55,633 nt of DNA, from assembly GCA_964576715.1 (NCBI GenBank), contig CAZNWE010000021.1, positions 1-55,633 of the forward strand, read 5' to 3'. Position 1 is the first letter of the stretch, and every line of letters begins with the position of its first letter. The DNA comes from SLRI01 sp964576715. Lineage in GTDB: Bacteria > Pseudomonadota > Alphaproteobacteria > Geminicoccales > Geminicoccaceae. The notes beneath the pieces are model-generated. The model worked only from the letters and a program-made list of their open reading frames with translations. It searched no databases and was not told the origin of the DNA. The position numbers and the translations under genes are program-made. Shown one piece after another: positions 43,342 through 51,007 of the stretch.

Positions 43342-44077
43342 GCGCCTCGAAGACCCCAGGGTGCGGCCGGCGGTCAGTGCGGCGACCCAGCTCGTCCTCG
43401 ACCTGCCGTTCGCCGATGGCGATCGGCTCGAGGATTTCCTGCGCTCGCCCGCCAATGCCGCGGCCCTCGATGCGGTGCTGGCCTGGCCCGACTGGCCGGC
43501 GCCGGCCTTGCTGCTCTGGGGGCCAACCGGCAGCGGTCGGACCCACCTCGCCCGCATCTGGGCGAAGCGCACGGGTGCCCGCATGCTCGACGGCAATCGC
43601 CTCGGCGCCGCCCCCCGCCTGCTGAACCGTCTCGGCGCGGCCCGCTATTGCGTCGTCGACGACGCCGATCGGGTGCACGACGACGTGACCCTCTTTCATC
43701 TCTACAACCTGATCGCCGGCCAGGGTGGTCAGCTGCTGCTCACGGCGAGCCGGCCGCTCGGCGCCTGGGGGCTGGCACTGCCCGACCTGATCTCGCGGCT
43801 GCGCACCGCCTGGAGCTGTCGCATCAGCGAGCCCGACGACGCCCTGCTCGAGGCGCTCCTGGTCAAGCAGCTGCAGGATCGCCAGCTCGCCGTCCTGCCC
43901 GGGGTCGTCAGCTACCTGACCCGCCACATGGAGCGGTCGTTCGCTGCTGCCCGACGGCTGGTGCGCGAGCTCGACCGCGCCTCGCTCTGCGCCCGGCGGC
44001 CGATCACGCTGCCGCTTGCCAAGGCCGTGCTGGCGGCCGAGGCGAACCGCCCGACACCGCAAGCCCAGGACCTCTAG
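43319..44077 (+). CDS. hdaA: HdaA/Hda-type DnaA regulatory ATPase
   Basis: A DnaA-related AAA+ protein of 252 residues that, with the DNA clamp, promotes DnaA-ATP hydrolysis and limits replication initiation. A clamp-binding motif lies near the N-terminus (TQLVLDLPF). The AAA+ core has PALLLWGPTGSGRTHLARIW, CVVDDADRVHDD, and the sensor region LLLTASRPLGAWGLALPDLI, with a C-terminal lid (MERSFAAARRLVRELDRASL). The Walker A lysine is replaced by Arg (GPTGSGRT), which is unusual. The start is ATG 43319 (23-base overlap with the previous gene) or GTG 43361; both keep the clamp motif. Confidence 0.88.
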   Translation: MRSASTSERLEDPRVRPAVSAATQLVLDLPFADGDRLEDFLRSPANAAALDAVLAWPDWPAPALLLWGPTGSGRTHLARIWAKRTGARMLDGNRLGAAPRLLNRLGAARYCVVDDADRVHDDVTLFHLYNLIAGQGGQLLLTASRPLGAWGLALPDLISRLRTAWSCRISEPDDALLEALLVKQLQDRQLAVLPGVVSYLTRHMERSFAAARRLVRELDRASLCARRPITLPLAKAVLAAEANRPTPQAQDL

Positions 44078-44098
44078 CCCCGAGCGAGACCGACCGAC

Positions 44099-44365
44099 AT
44101 GCATCTGCAAAGCAGCGGCAACACCGCCACCGGGGCCGGCAGCCAGACGTTCGGCCGCGGCTGTGCCGTGGCCCTGGCCGAGAACGGCGTCGATCTCGGC
44201 TCGAACGGGCGTGGCCCACCCGTCCTCGAGGCGAACACGCCGGCCCCGCTGGCGCCCATCCGGGCCAAGGGTGACGGCATGGCGGCGCGCCGCCGCGGCC
44301 GGGTGGTCAGCGGCCAGCCCGTCCTGAGCGACGGCGGCACCTGTCCGGGGGCCGGCTGGGGGTGA
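44099..44365 (+). pseudogene. Internally deleted short-chain dehydrogenase remnant
   Basis: An 88-codon reading whose two ends resemble the two ends of an SDR of the 3-oxoacyl-ACP reductase type. The start MHLQSSGNTATGAGSQTFGR and the following GCAVALAENGVDL match the nucleotide-binding beta-alpha-beta region, although the glycine motif is spoiled. The end VVSGQPVLSDGGTCPG matches the usual C-terminal TGQNxxxDGGxxPG. About 160-190 central residues, including Ser and Tyr-x3-Lys, are missing, so it cannot be an active enzyme. It fills the gap between hdaA and anmK; its TGA overlaps the anmK GTG. Use as an anmK leader is possible. Confidence 0.65.
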
Positions 44366-45519
44366 ACGCGCTCGAGCGGTTGCAACAGCTGGCCGACAAG
44401 CCCGAGCTCCTGGTGGCCGGCCTGATGACCGGCACCTCGGTCGACGGGCTCGACATCGCCATCTGTCGCATCCGCCGGACCCTCGACCGGATGCCGGAAC
44501 TGCTCTTCGGCCGCACCGTGAAGCTGCCGACAACCCTCAGACAGCGGCTGCTCGCCGCCAAGGACGACAGCGTGCCGGAGCTGGCCCGGGCCGACCTCGA
44601 GCTCGGCCAGTTCCAGGCCGAAGCGCTGGCTGCGCTGCTCGACGAGGTCGGGATCAACCGGCCGGACCTGGTCGGCAGTCATGGTCAGACCGCCTATCAC
44701 GAGCATCGGGTAACCACCTTGCAGATCGGCGAGCCGGCCTGCATCGCGCAGCAGCTCGACTGTCCCGTGGTCGCCGATTTCCGCCGCGCCGATGTCGTCG
44801 CGGGTGGTGCCGGTGCCCCGCTGGTCCCGATCTTCGATCAGCTCTTCATGGCCCGCAGCGACACCACTGTGATGGCCTTGAACATCGGCGGCATCGCCAA
44901 TTTCACCGTGCTGCCGGCCGGCGGCGGCGCGCCGATCGCCATGGACTGCGGTCCCGGCAACATGATCGTCGACGGTCTGGTCAGCCGAATGACCGGCGGC
45001 CGCCTGAACTACGACGAGGACGGCGCCCTTGCCGCCAATCGGCGCATTGACCAGGCGCTCTTGGACGAGCTCGCCGGTCGCCCCGAGCTGCAGCGGCCGC
45101 CGCCGCGCTCGCTCGGTCGCGAGGAGTTCGGCGACGCCTTCGTCGATGCCCTCGTCGCCCGGGTGGTACCGACGACGGCCGCCGCCTGGGGCGAGCTCAT
45201 CGCCACGGCGACCGCGCTCACCGCGGCAGCGCTGGCCGACGCCTGTGCCGCCCATGTGGCGTCCCGCGGCATCGCCGTCGAACAGGTCCTGGTGAGCGGT
45301 GGCGGCGTCCACAATGCCAGCCTGATGCGGCGCATCGCCTTGTCGCTGCCGGGCGTCGAGGTCGCATCGACCGCGAGCATCGGCCTCGATCCGGACTTCA
45401 AGGAAGCGATAGCGTTTGCCACCCTGGCGGTCATCGCCATCTTCGGCGACCCGGTGGCGACGGGGTCCTTCACCGGTGCCGGGCATCGGGTGCGTCTGGG
45501 CAAACTCGTTCTGCCGTGA
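44362..45519 (+). CDS. anmK: Anhydro-N-acetylmuramic acid kinase
   Basis: Recycles peptidoglycan by hydrolysing and phosphorylating anhydroMurNAc to MurNAc 6-phosphate. The 385 residues have the family start VAGLMTGTSVDGLDIAICRI, VGSHGQTAYHEH, the catalytic-Asp region VVADFRRADVVAGGAGAPLV, NIGGIANFTVLP, DCGPGNMIVDGL and VSGGGVHNASLM. The GTG start overlaps the TGA of the dehydrogenase remnant. In the same window MltG releases the anhydro-ended glycan fragments that feed this pathway. No murQ is present. 167 bp separate it from the tad locus. Confidence 0.96.
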   Translation: MNALERLQQLADKPELLVAGLMTGTSVDGLDIAICRIRRTLDRMPELLFGRTVKLPTTLRQRLLAAKDDSVPELARADLELGQFQAEALAALLDEVGINRPDLVGSHGQTAYHEHRVTTLQIGEPACIAQQLDCPVVADFRRADVVAGGAGAPLVPIFDQLFMARSDTTVMALNIGGIANFTVLPAGGGAPIAMDCGPGNMIVDGLVSRMTGGRLNYDEDGALAANRRIDQALLDELAGRPELQRPPPRSLGREEFGDAFVDALVARVVPTTAAAWGELIATATALTAAALADACAAHVASRGIAVEQVLVSGGGVHNASLMRRIALSLPGVEVASTASIGLDPDFKEAIAFATLAVIAIFGDPVATGSFTGAGHRVRLGKLVLP

Positions 45520-45573
45520 AGCGTCCTCAGATACGCTAAGCGCCCCGCACAGCATTAACCGATCCTTCAATAA

Positions 45574-45586
45574 ATCATGGCATGAT
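45574..45586. promoter_or_regulatory. Perfect palindrome upstream of the tad locus
   Basis: ATCATG-G-CATGAT is a 13-base perfect inverted repeat lying 101 bases above the first tad-locus gene, in an AT-richer stretch (TTAACC to AATAAATC, about 45555-45577) that stands out from the surrounding GC-rich DNA. The setting suggests a promoter with an operator for a dimeric regulator, but no regulator gene is adjacent. Confidence 0.45.
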
Positions 45587-45686
45587 CGCTGGTGGTGTCG
45601 ATCCGAAGCGATGGCACCGACCCTTTGCCGACATGCCCTGGCCTCGGCCGGACGGTGGTCGGCGGCACTGCCGATGGTGAGGTCGC

Positions 45687-47021
45687 ATGCCTGCTGAACA
45701 CGCTCGAAACCCGCTCTTGCGGCGCTTGTCGCTGCTGCTGTTGATGGGCGTTGCCGGCTGCTCCGTCAGTCCGGTCGAGGGCCCGCGACTGGCCGCGACC
45801 GGGGCCACTACGCCAGCGTCGGGCGAGCAAGGTGTCGAGCAATTGGTGCGCATGGGCCAGCGCAGTCTGGCGAGCGGCGACGCGGCGACGGCGAGCGGCC
45901 TGCTCGAGCAGGCCTTGGCCCGCGATGCCGATAATCGCGACGCTGCCCTGTTGCTGGGCTATGCGCATCTCGCGGCCGGCGCTCCGCAGGATGCCGGCAT
46001 GGCGTTCGGCCGTGTTCTGCGCCGCGACGCGGCCGATCGCGACGCCAGCATCGGCTATGCCAAGGCGATGCTCGCCATCGGTCGCAGCGAAGCCGCCCTC
46101 GCCCACGTCGAGCCGTTGACCCGCCGCAATCCGGGCGACGCCGAGGCACTCAACCTCGAAGGCGTGGCCCTCGACCTGCAGGGCGAGCACGAGCGTGCGA
46201 TCGAGAGCTACCGCCGCGCGCTGGCCGTCGATCCCGAGGCGGCCGGCATCGAAAGCAATCTCGGCCTGTCGCTCGCCCTGGCCGGCCGCCATGACGAAGC
46301 CCTGGCCAGGCTCCGGCCGCTTGCCCAAGGCTACGTCGCGTCGCCGCGCCATCGACAGAATCTGGCGCTCGCCTACGGGCTCACCGGCAATTTCACCGAG
46401 GCCGAACGTTGGAGCCGGCTGGATCTGAGTGCGGCCGAGGTCGACAACAATATGCGCTATCTGCGCCTGATGCGAAGCCTCGCCCCGGGTGCCGCGCGCA
46501 GCGCATCGCTGCAGCCGAACTTCGTCGAGCCGGCAGTCGTGCAAGCCCCGGCGTCACCGCGTTTGGCCACCGCACCGGCGGCGACCGTGCCAGCAGCGCC
46601 CGCGACCCCGCGCTCGAGCGCCCCGGCGCATGACGCTGGCGCGTCGTTGCCGCCGGCCGATGTCGCGGCACCACGACCGCTGGTCGTCGCCCCCGCCCCG
46701 CCGGCGCCGAGCGAGCTTCTGCCGGCCGCCGTCAGGCCGCGCCCCGGCCTTGCCGCAGGCGATGCAGCGCTCGGCGGCGTCGGCGTCGAGGTGCCGCATG
46801 TCGGTAGCTGGTTCGTCGATTTCGGCAGCCTCAGCGAGGCCGACTGGCGCGGCCTGCGGGAAAGCCAGCGCGCCGCCACCGCCGGCCTCTATCGCCTGGC
46901 CCCCGGCGGCGACGGCGACGCCGCCTTCATCGTCGGCCCGTTCGACACCGCCGACGAGGCCGAGGCCCTTTGCCGGGCCGTCGCCGCGGTGGTCGACAGC
47001 TGCGCGCCGATCCGCCTCTGA
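45687..47021 (+). CDS. tadD: TadD-like TPR lipoprotein with SPOR-like C-terminus
   Basis: The protein has 444 residues. A lipoprotein signal (LLLMGVAGCSVSP, Cys at about residue 25) precedes about five TPR-like repeats (SGLLEQALARDADNRDAALL, AALAHVEPLTRRNPGDAEAL, RAIESYRRALAVDPEAAGIE). A long Ala/Pro linker (about 275-360) then leads to an SPOR-like end (SWFVDFGSLSEADWRGLRES, AFIVGPFDTADEAEALCR). TadD-type TPR lipoproteins help assemble the Tad secretin. The SPOR module, which usually binds denuded peptidoglycan, is an addition that may place the machine at specific envelope sites; that is inference. Confidence 0.8.
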   Translation: MPAEHARNPLLRRLSLLLLMGVAGCSVSPVEGPRLAATGATTPASGEQGVEQLVRMGQRSLASGDAATASGLLEQALARDADNRDAALLLGYAHLAAGAPQDAGMAFGRVLRRDAADRDASIGYAKAMLAIGRSEAALAHVEPLTRRNPGDAEALNLEGVALDLQGEHERAIESYRRALAVDPEAAGIESNLGLSLALAGRHDEALARLRPLAQGYVASPRHRQNLALAYGLTGNFTEAERWSRLDLSAAEVDNNMRYLRLMRSLAPGAARSASLQPNFVEPAVVQAPASPRLATAPAATVPAAPATPRSSAPAHDAGASLPPADVAAPRPLVVAPAPPAPSELLPAAVRPRPGLAAGDAALGGVGVEVPHVGSWFVDFGSLSEADWRGLRESQRAATAGLYRLAPGGDGDAAFIVGPFDTADEAEALCRAVAAVVDSCAPIRL

Positions 47022-47078
47022 CGGCGAAACGAGCAGCGAACCCCGAGATTTTCCCTTGCCTTTACCGAATCCTAACGA

Positions 47079-47102
47079 ATCGAGGGCAAAATCACCCTCG
47101 AT
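47079..47102 (+). other. Hairpin in the flp leader
   Basis: ATCGAGGG (47079-47086) pairs perfectly with CCCTCGAT (47095-47102) across the 8-base loop CAAAATCA. It lies between the tadD-like stop and the flp ribosome-binding site (AAGGAG, about 8 bases before TTG 47128). It could weaken readthrough from the lipoprotein gene or protect the 5' end of an abundant pilin mRNA. There is no T-tract directly after it. Confidence 0.5.
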
Positions 47103-47127
47103 CGATGCAGCAGAAGGAGTACTGCAG

Positions 47128-47294
47128 TTGACCTCTCTCAAGCGCTTCCTCAAGGACGAAAACGGTGCGACCGCAATCGAGTACGGGCTGATCGCTGCCC
47201 TCATCGCGGTCGTCATCATCGGCGCCGTGCAGTTGCTGGGCCAGAACATCACCGCCCAGTTCAATACCATCGCGGGCGCGATCGGCGGCGGCGG
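47128..47294 (+). CDS. flp: Flp/Fap-type pilin, 3' end lost in assembly gap
   Basis: The major pilin of the Tad system, 55 codons visible. It shows the short leader LTSLKRFLKDENG and the class IVb prepilin signature after it: cleavage is expected between Gly and ATAIEYGLIAALIAVVIIGA, with Glu at +5 and Tyr at +6. The protein runs to AGAIGGG, where an N gap begins, so only the last few residues and the stop are likely missing. The start is TTG with AAGGAG at 8 bases. CpaA, encoded after the gap, should process it. Confidence 0.9.
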
Positions 47295-47394
47295 NNNNNN
47301 NNNNNNNNNNNNNNNNNNNNNNNNNNNNNNNNNNNNNNNNNNNNNNNNNNNNNNNNNNNNNNNNNNNNNNNNNNNNNNNNNNNNNNNNNNNNNN
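47295..47394. other. 100-base N gap
   Basis: Exactly 100 undetermined bases, the customary placeholder for a scaffold gap of unknown size. The gap cuts the end of flp and the space before cpaA. The true length may differ, and additional flp copies could be missing. The 67 bases after the gap up to cpaA contain no recognised gene. Confidence 0.97.
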
Positions 47395-47461
47395 CGGCCG
47401 GCCTCCGCGTCGCCCGTCGAGCAGACGACCCGTCCCCCCGAGCCAGCGAAGGGCCAGTGCC

Positions 47462-48007
47462 TTGCTTTCCGTCGTCTCCCTGATCACCGGTAGTGTTGCG
47501 CTGACCGTCATCGGCTGTGCCGCGCTGCAGGACGTCCGGGAGCGGCTGATCGACAACCGGTTCTCCCTGATGCTGCTCGTGCTCGCCGCAATTCACCACG
47601 TTTCCATCGCCGATGGGCCGCTGCAATGGCTGGCGATCAGCGGCGGTGCCGGGTGCGTCGCCGCAACCCTCCTCCTCGCGGGCTATGCGCTCTGGCGGGC
47701 CGGCGGTCTCGGTGGCGGCGATGTCAAGCTGCTCGTCGCCGCGGCCTTCTTCGTCGGTGTCGAAGGCGTTGCCACGCTGCTGGTCGGGACGGTGCTCGCT
47801 GGCGGCGTGCTGGCCCTGGTCCTGCTCATCTGGCCGGTGGCGCTGCGGCAGCTGCCGCCGATGCTGCCGCTGTCGATGATGCCGCCGGCCGCTGCGCAGC
47901 TGGTCTCCGGTGCCGCCGGGACGCCGCGTTCGATCCCTTATGGTGTGGCGATCGCCACCGGCGCCGCTCTTGCCATCGTTCCCTCCCTGCCACCCGTGAT
48001 CGGCTAG
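47462..48007 (+). CDS. cpaA: Prepilin peptidase CpaA/TadV
   Basis: An aspartic membrane protease of 181 residues that removes the leader of Flp prepilin. Two catalytic Asp motifs are visible: AALQDVRERLIDNRF near residue 25 and GLGGGDVKLLVAAAFF (GxGD) near residue 85. About five or six hydrophobic segments make up the rest. As is usual for the Tad branch, it lacks the N-methylation domain of PilD. The TTG start at 47462 follows GAAGGG; the true start could be affected by the neighbouring gap. cpaB follows after 10 bases. Confidence 0.9.
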   Translation: MLSVVSLITGSVALTVIGCAALQDVRERLIDNRFSLMLLVLAAIHHVSIADGPLQWLAISGGAGCVAATLLLAGYALWRAGGLGGGDVKLLVAAAFFVGVEGVATLLVGTVLAGGVLALVLLIWPVALRQLPPMLPLSMMPPAAAQLVSGAAGTPRSIPYGVAIATGAALAIVPSLPPVIG

Positions 48008-48017
48008 AGGCCCAACC

Positions 48018-48890
48018 ATGCGGCGATTGCTGTTCCCCGTCTTTGCCGTGGCGATGGCCGCGACGGCGGCTCTTCTCGTCAATGCCTGGCTCGAGGACCA
48101 GAAGCGCGCGGCGCTCGCCGGCGTGCAGCCGGTGACCATCCTCGCCGAGCCCGAGTATATCGAGGTGCTGGTCGCGGCCGAGCGCCTGACGCCCGGCAGC
48201 TTCGTGAAGCCTGGTGCCCTGCGCTGGCAGAAATGGCCGGACGTCGAGATCCCTGAGAGCTACCTCGTGCGCGGCCGCGACGATGCGACGGCATTCGAAG
48301 GCTCGGCCGTGCGCCAGGTCGTGGCGACCGGTGACCCGATCCTCGCCGAGAACCTGATCCGCCCGGGCGAACGCGGCTTCCTCGCCGCCGTCCTCGATCC
48401 CGGGATGCGCGCCGTCTCGGTACCGGTCGACGAGGCCTCGAGCAACGCCGGGCTGATTTTTCCGGGCGATCGGGTCGACCTCATCCTGACCCAGGCGGTG
48501 AGCAGCCCGGTGGATCGGGCGGCATCACGCCGGGTGAGCGAGACGGTACTCGAGGATCTGCGCGTGATCGCCATGGGGCGGCGCCTGCATACCGACCCGG
48601 AAGACGAGCTGGGCACCGGTCCGATCCGAACCACGACGCTGGAGGTCAGTCCCGAGGCTGCGGAGGTGGTTGCACTGGTCACCGAGCTCGGCAAGCTGTC
48701 GCTCAGCTTGCGCAGCATCGCCGGTGCGGCAGGGCCGGCGTTGACCACCGCGTCGACCCGCCGACCGGTCACTTGGGACAGCGACATCAGCCAGGTGCTC
48801 GGCCAGACCGGTCGACCGACCTCCACCCTGACCGTCATGCGTGGCGCTGCGAGTGAGCAGCTGCAGGCATCCGAAAGGAATGCGCAATGA
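48018..48890 (+). CDS. cpaB: Flp pilus assembly protein CpaB/RcpC
   Basis: The 290-residue protein has an N-terminal membrane anchor (LLFPVFAVAMAATAALLVNA) followed by the SAF-like domain (EVLVAAERLTPGSFVKPGAL, RWQKWPDVEIPE) and the CpaB core (GFLAAVLDPGMRAVSVPVDE, LIFPGDRVDLILTQ). It is thought to work with the secretin CpaC in the periplasm. The end, about 60 residues rich in Thr/Ser, is poorly conserved. The stop overlaps the cpaC ATG as ATGA. Confidence 0.92.
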   Translation: MRRLLFPVFAVAMAATAALLVNAWLEDQKRAALAGVQPVTILAEPEYIEVLVAAERLTPGSFVKPGALRWQKWPDVEIPESYLVRGRDDATAFEGSAVRQVVATGDPILAENLIRPGERGFLAAVLDPGMRAVSVPVDEASSNAGLIFPGDRVDLILTQAVSSPVDRAASRRVSETVLEDLRVIAMGRRLHTDPEDELGTGPIRTTTLEVSPEAAEVVALVTELGKLSLSLRSIAGAAGPALTTASTRRPVTWDSDISQVLGQTGRPTSTLTVMRGAASEQLQASERNAQ

Positions 48891-50287
48891 CTACCGCGGA
48901 TCGTCCGGCGCCGTGGCGGCGGCTGGCTGCCGGCCTGCTCGGCCTCGCGATGGTGACGTTGACGGTAGCCGGGGTGCTGCTGCCGAGCGCTGCCGCCGAT
49001 GAATCGGCCGTCATCGCCGCCGGCTCGACCCTGTCGCTGGAGATCGGCCAGGGTCGCTTGGTGCGCCTCGAGGGGCCAGCCGCTTCGGTCTTCGTCGCCG
49101 ACCCGGAAACAGCCGACATCCAGGCCCATTCGGCGACGCTGGTCTACGTGTTTGGTCGAAAGGCCGGGAGCACCACGATCTTCGCGGTCGACGAGGCCGA
49201 GAACCTGCTGTTCAGCAGCGCCGTCCAGGTTCACCATCCGATCTCGCGCATCGAGCAGCTGATCGGCGAGCTCGGTCTGGCGAACCGTGTCTCGGTTCAG
49301 TCGATCGATGGCGGCCTCCTGCTGAGCGGCAGCGTGGCGGACCCGGCCACGGCCGAGAACCTGCGCGAGCTCGTCGCCCAGTTCGTCGGCGAGAACGAGG
49401 TCTTGATCAATCGCCTTGCCGTCGATGCGCCGACCCAGGTCAATCTGCGCGTCAGGGTCGCCGAGATGTCGCGCGAGGTGACGAGGCTGTTCGGCATTCG
49501 CTGGGACGCCGCCTTGAGCTTCGGCGACTTCGCTCTGGGCTTCAACACCGGCAGGCTGCTCGAGGGTGCCGATAGCCTGGTCGGCAGCTTCGAGAACAGC
49601 AATGCGAACATTGCCGGCATCATCGAGGCCCTCGAGCGCGAAGGCCTGGTGAGCGTGTTGGCCGAACCCAATCTCACGGCCCTTTCCGGCGAAACGGCGA
49701 GCTTTCTCGCCGGCGGCGAATTCCCGGTGCCGGTCGGGACCGAGAACGGCGAGGTGCAGATCGAATTCAAGGAGTTCGGCGTCAGTCTCGCCTTTACGCC
49801 GACCGTCATGAACAAGAACCGGATCAGCCTCCGCGTTCGCCCGGAAGTCAGCGATCTTAGCGAGAATGGCTCGATCCGCATCGGCACGCTGACCATTCCG
49901 GCGCTGGCCACTCGACGCGCCGAGACGACGGTGGAGCTCGGCAGCGGGCAGAGCTTCGCGATTGGTGGTCTGATTTCGAACAGCACCCGCACCAACGTCG
50001 AAAAGCTGCCAGGGCTCGGTGACCTGCCGATCCTGGGAACCCTGTTTCGCTCGACCAATTTCCGTCGCTCCGAGAGCGAGCTCGTGATCATCGTCACACC
50101 CTATCTCGTGACGCCGCGCAGCGAGCCGGATCTGGCGCTGCCGACCGACGGGTTTCGGCCGGCGAGCCAGCTCCAGCTTATTCTTGAGGGCAAGCTCGCC
50201 GCCGCCGCGCCGCGCCCGGGGCTCGGTGCGGGCGTTGGCGGTTCCACCATGCGGCTCGCCGGACCCGCCGGCTTCGCCATCGATTGA
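48887..50287 (+). CDS. cpaC: Tad pilus outer-membrane secretin CpaC/RcpA
   Basis: The 466-residue pore for the Flp pilus. A signal peptide (about 1-40) precedes the pilus-specific N-domain (LSLEIGQGRLVRLEGPAASV, FVADPETADIQ), a BON/N1-like domain (SIDGGLLLSGSVADPATAEN) and the secretin domain from about residue 190 (VNLRVRVAEMSREVTRLFGI). The secretin end signature is LGDLPILGTLFRSTNFRRSE. The last roughly 60 residues are a less conserved tail. Coupled by ATGA to cpaB; cpaD follows 12 bases later. Confidence 0.95.
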   Translation: MTTADRPAPWRRLAAGLLGLAMVTLTVAGVLLPSAAADESAVIAAGSTLSLEIGQGRLVRLEGPAASVFVADPETADIQAHSATLVYVFGRKAGSTTIFAVDEAENLLFSSAVQVHHPISRIEQLIGELGLANRVSVQSIDGGLLLSGSVADPATAENLRELVAQFVGENEVLINRLAVDAPTQVNLRVRVAEMSREVTRLFGIRWDAALSFGDFALGFNTGRLLEGADSLVGSFENSNANIAGIIEALEREGLVSVLAEPNLTALSGETASFLAGGEFPVPVGTENGEVQIEFKEFGVSLAFTPTVMNKNRISLRVRPEVSDLSENGSIRIGTLTIPALATRRAETTVELGSGQSFAIGGLISNSTRTNVEKLPGLGDLPILGTLFRSTNFRRSESELVIIVTPYLVTPRSEPDLALPTDGFRPASQLQLILEGKLAAAAPRPGLGAGVGGSTMRLAGPAGFAID

Positions 50288-50299
50288 GAGGCAGGGATC

Positions 50300-51007
50300 A
50301 TGTCGAGGACCAAGCATTCATGGTGGGGCCGGGCGATCCGCGCGGGCTGTCTGGTCGCGGTCGCCGGGTGCACCGGGCTGGAGCCGCCGCCGGCGACGCC
50401 ACGCGCGAACCAACCGCAGCTCACCGCGGTCGAGCTGGTGCATGCGGTCTATTTCGACACCGACGATGCGCAGCTCGGCCAAGCCGAGGCTGAAGCGTTG
50501 CGTCGCTTCGCGCGAGACGTGGCGAACCGCCTGGCGCTCGACCATGTCATCATCGGTCACGCCGACGTGCGCGGCAGCGACGCCCACAACGACCCGTTGT
50601 CCGAACGTCGGGCGGCGAGCGTCGAGCAGCTCCTGGCGGCGGAAGGCTTGCCCGTCGAGCGGATCAGCAGCCACGGTGTCGGGCGGCGATTTCCGGTCAC
50701 CGCCGCGGACCGCGAGACGAGCTGGCAGCTCAGTCGCCGGGTCGAGGTCGTGGCGCGAGGGATCGTGATCACCGAGCCCGGCTGCCCGGATTGGTCACGC
50801 CCATCCGCGACGCACCCGGCCAATCTGCCGACCAGCAACTTCGGTTGTGCGACGGCTGTGAACCTGATCCGCATGGTCGATGATCCACGCGATCTGGTGC
50901 GCGGTCAGGCACTCGAAGCGGCCGATGGCTCGCATGCCGCAGCCGCCATCCTGCGCTACCGGACCGATGACATCGAGCCACTCAGCGCCGATGGGGCAAG
51001 CCGATGA
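50300..51007 (+). CDS. cpaD: Tad pilus biogenesis lipoprotein CpaD
   Basis: The 235-residue protein has a lipoprotein-type signal (AGCLVAVAGCTGLEP) and an OmpA-like middle (VYFDTDDAQLGQAEAEALRR, HADVRGSDAHNDPLSERRAA). The CpaD C-terminal signature follows: EPGCPDWSRPSATHPANLPT, SNFGCATAVNLIRMVDDPRD, LVRGQ. CpaD is needed for stable secretin in Caulobacter-type Tad systems. The OmpA-like stretch suggests peptidoglycan contact. The stop overlaps the cpaE ATG as ATGA. Confidence 0.93.
   Translation: MSRTKHSWWGRAIRAGCLVAVAGCTGLEPPPATPRANQPQLTAVELVHAVYFDTDDAQLGQAEAEALRRFARDVANRLALDHVIIGHADVRGSDAHNDPLSERRAASVEQLLAAEGLPVERISSHGVGRRFPVTAADRETSWQLSRRVEVVARGIVITEPGCPDWSRPSATHPANLPTSNFGCATAVNLIRMVDDPRDLVRGQALEAADGSHAAAAILRYRTDDIEPLSADGASR

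Noticed and set aside
47395..47461. Possible coding remnant between the N gap and cpaA
   Set aside because: The 67 bases have open frames but no recognisable peptide, and the upstream context is lost in the gap.
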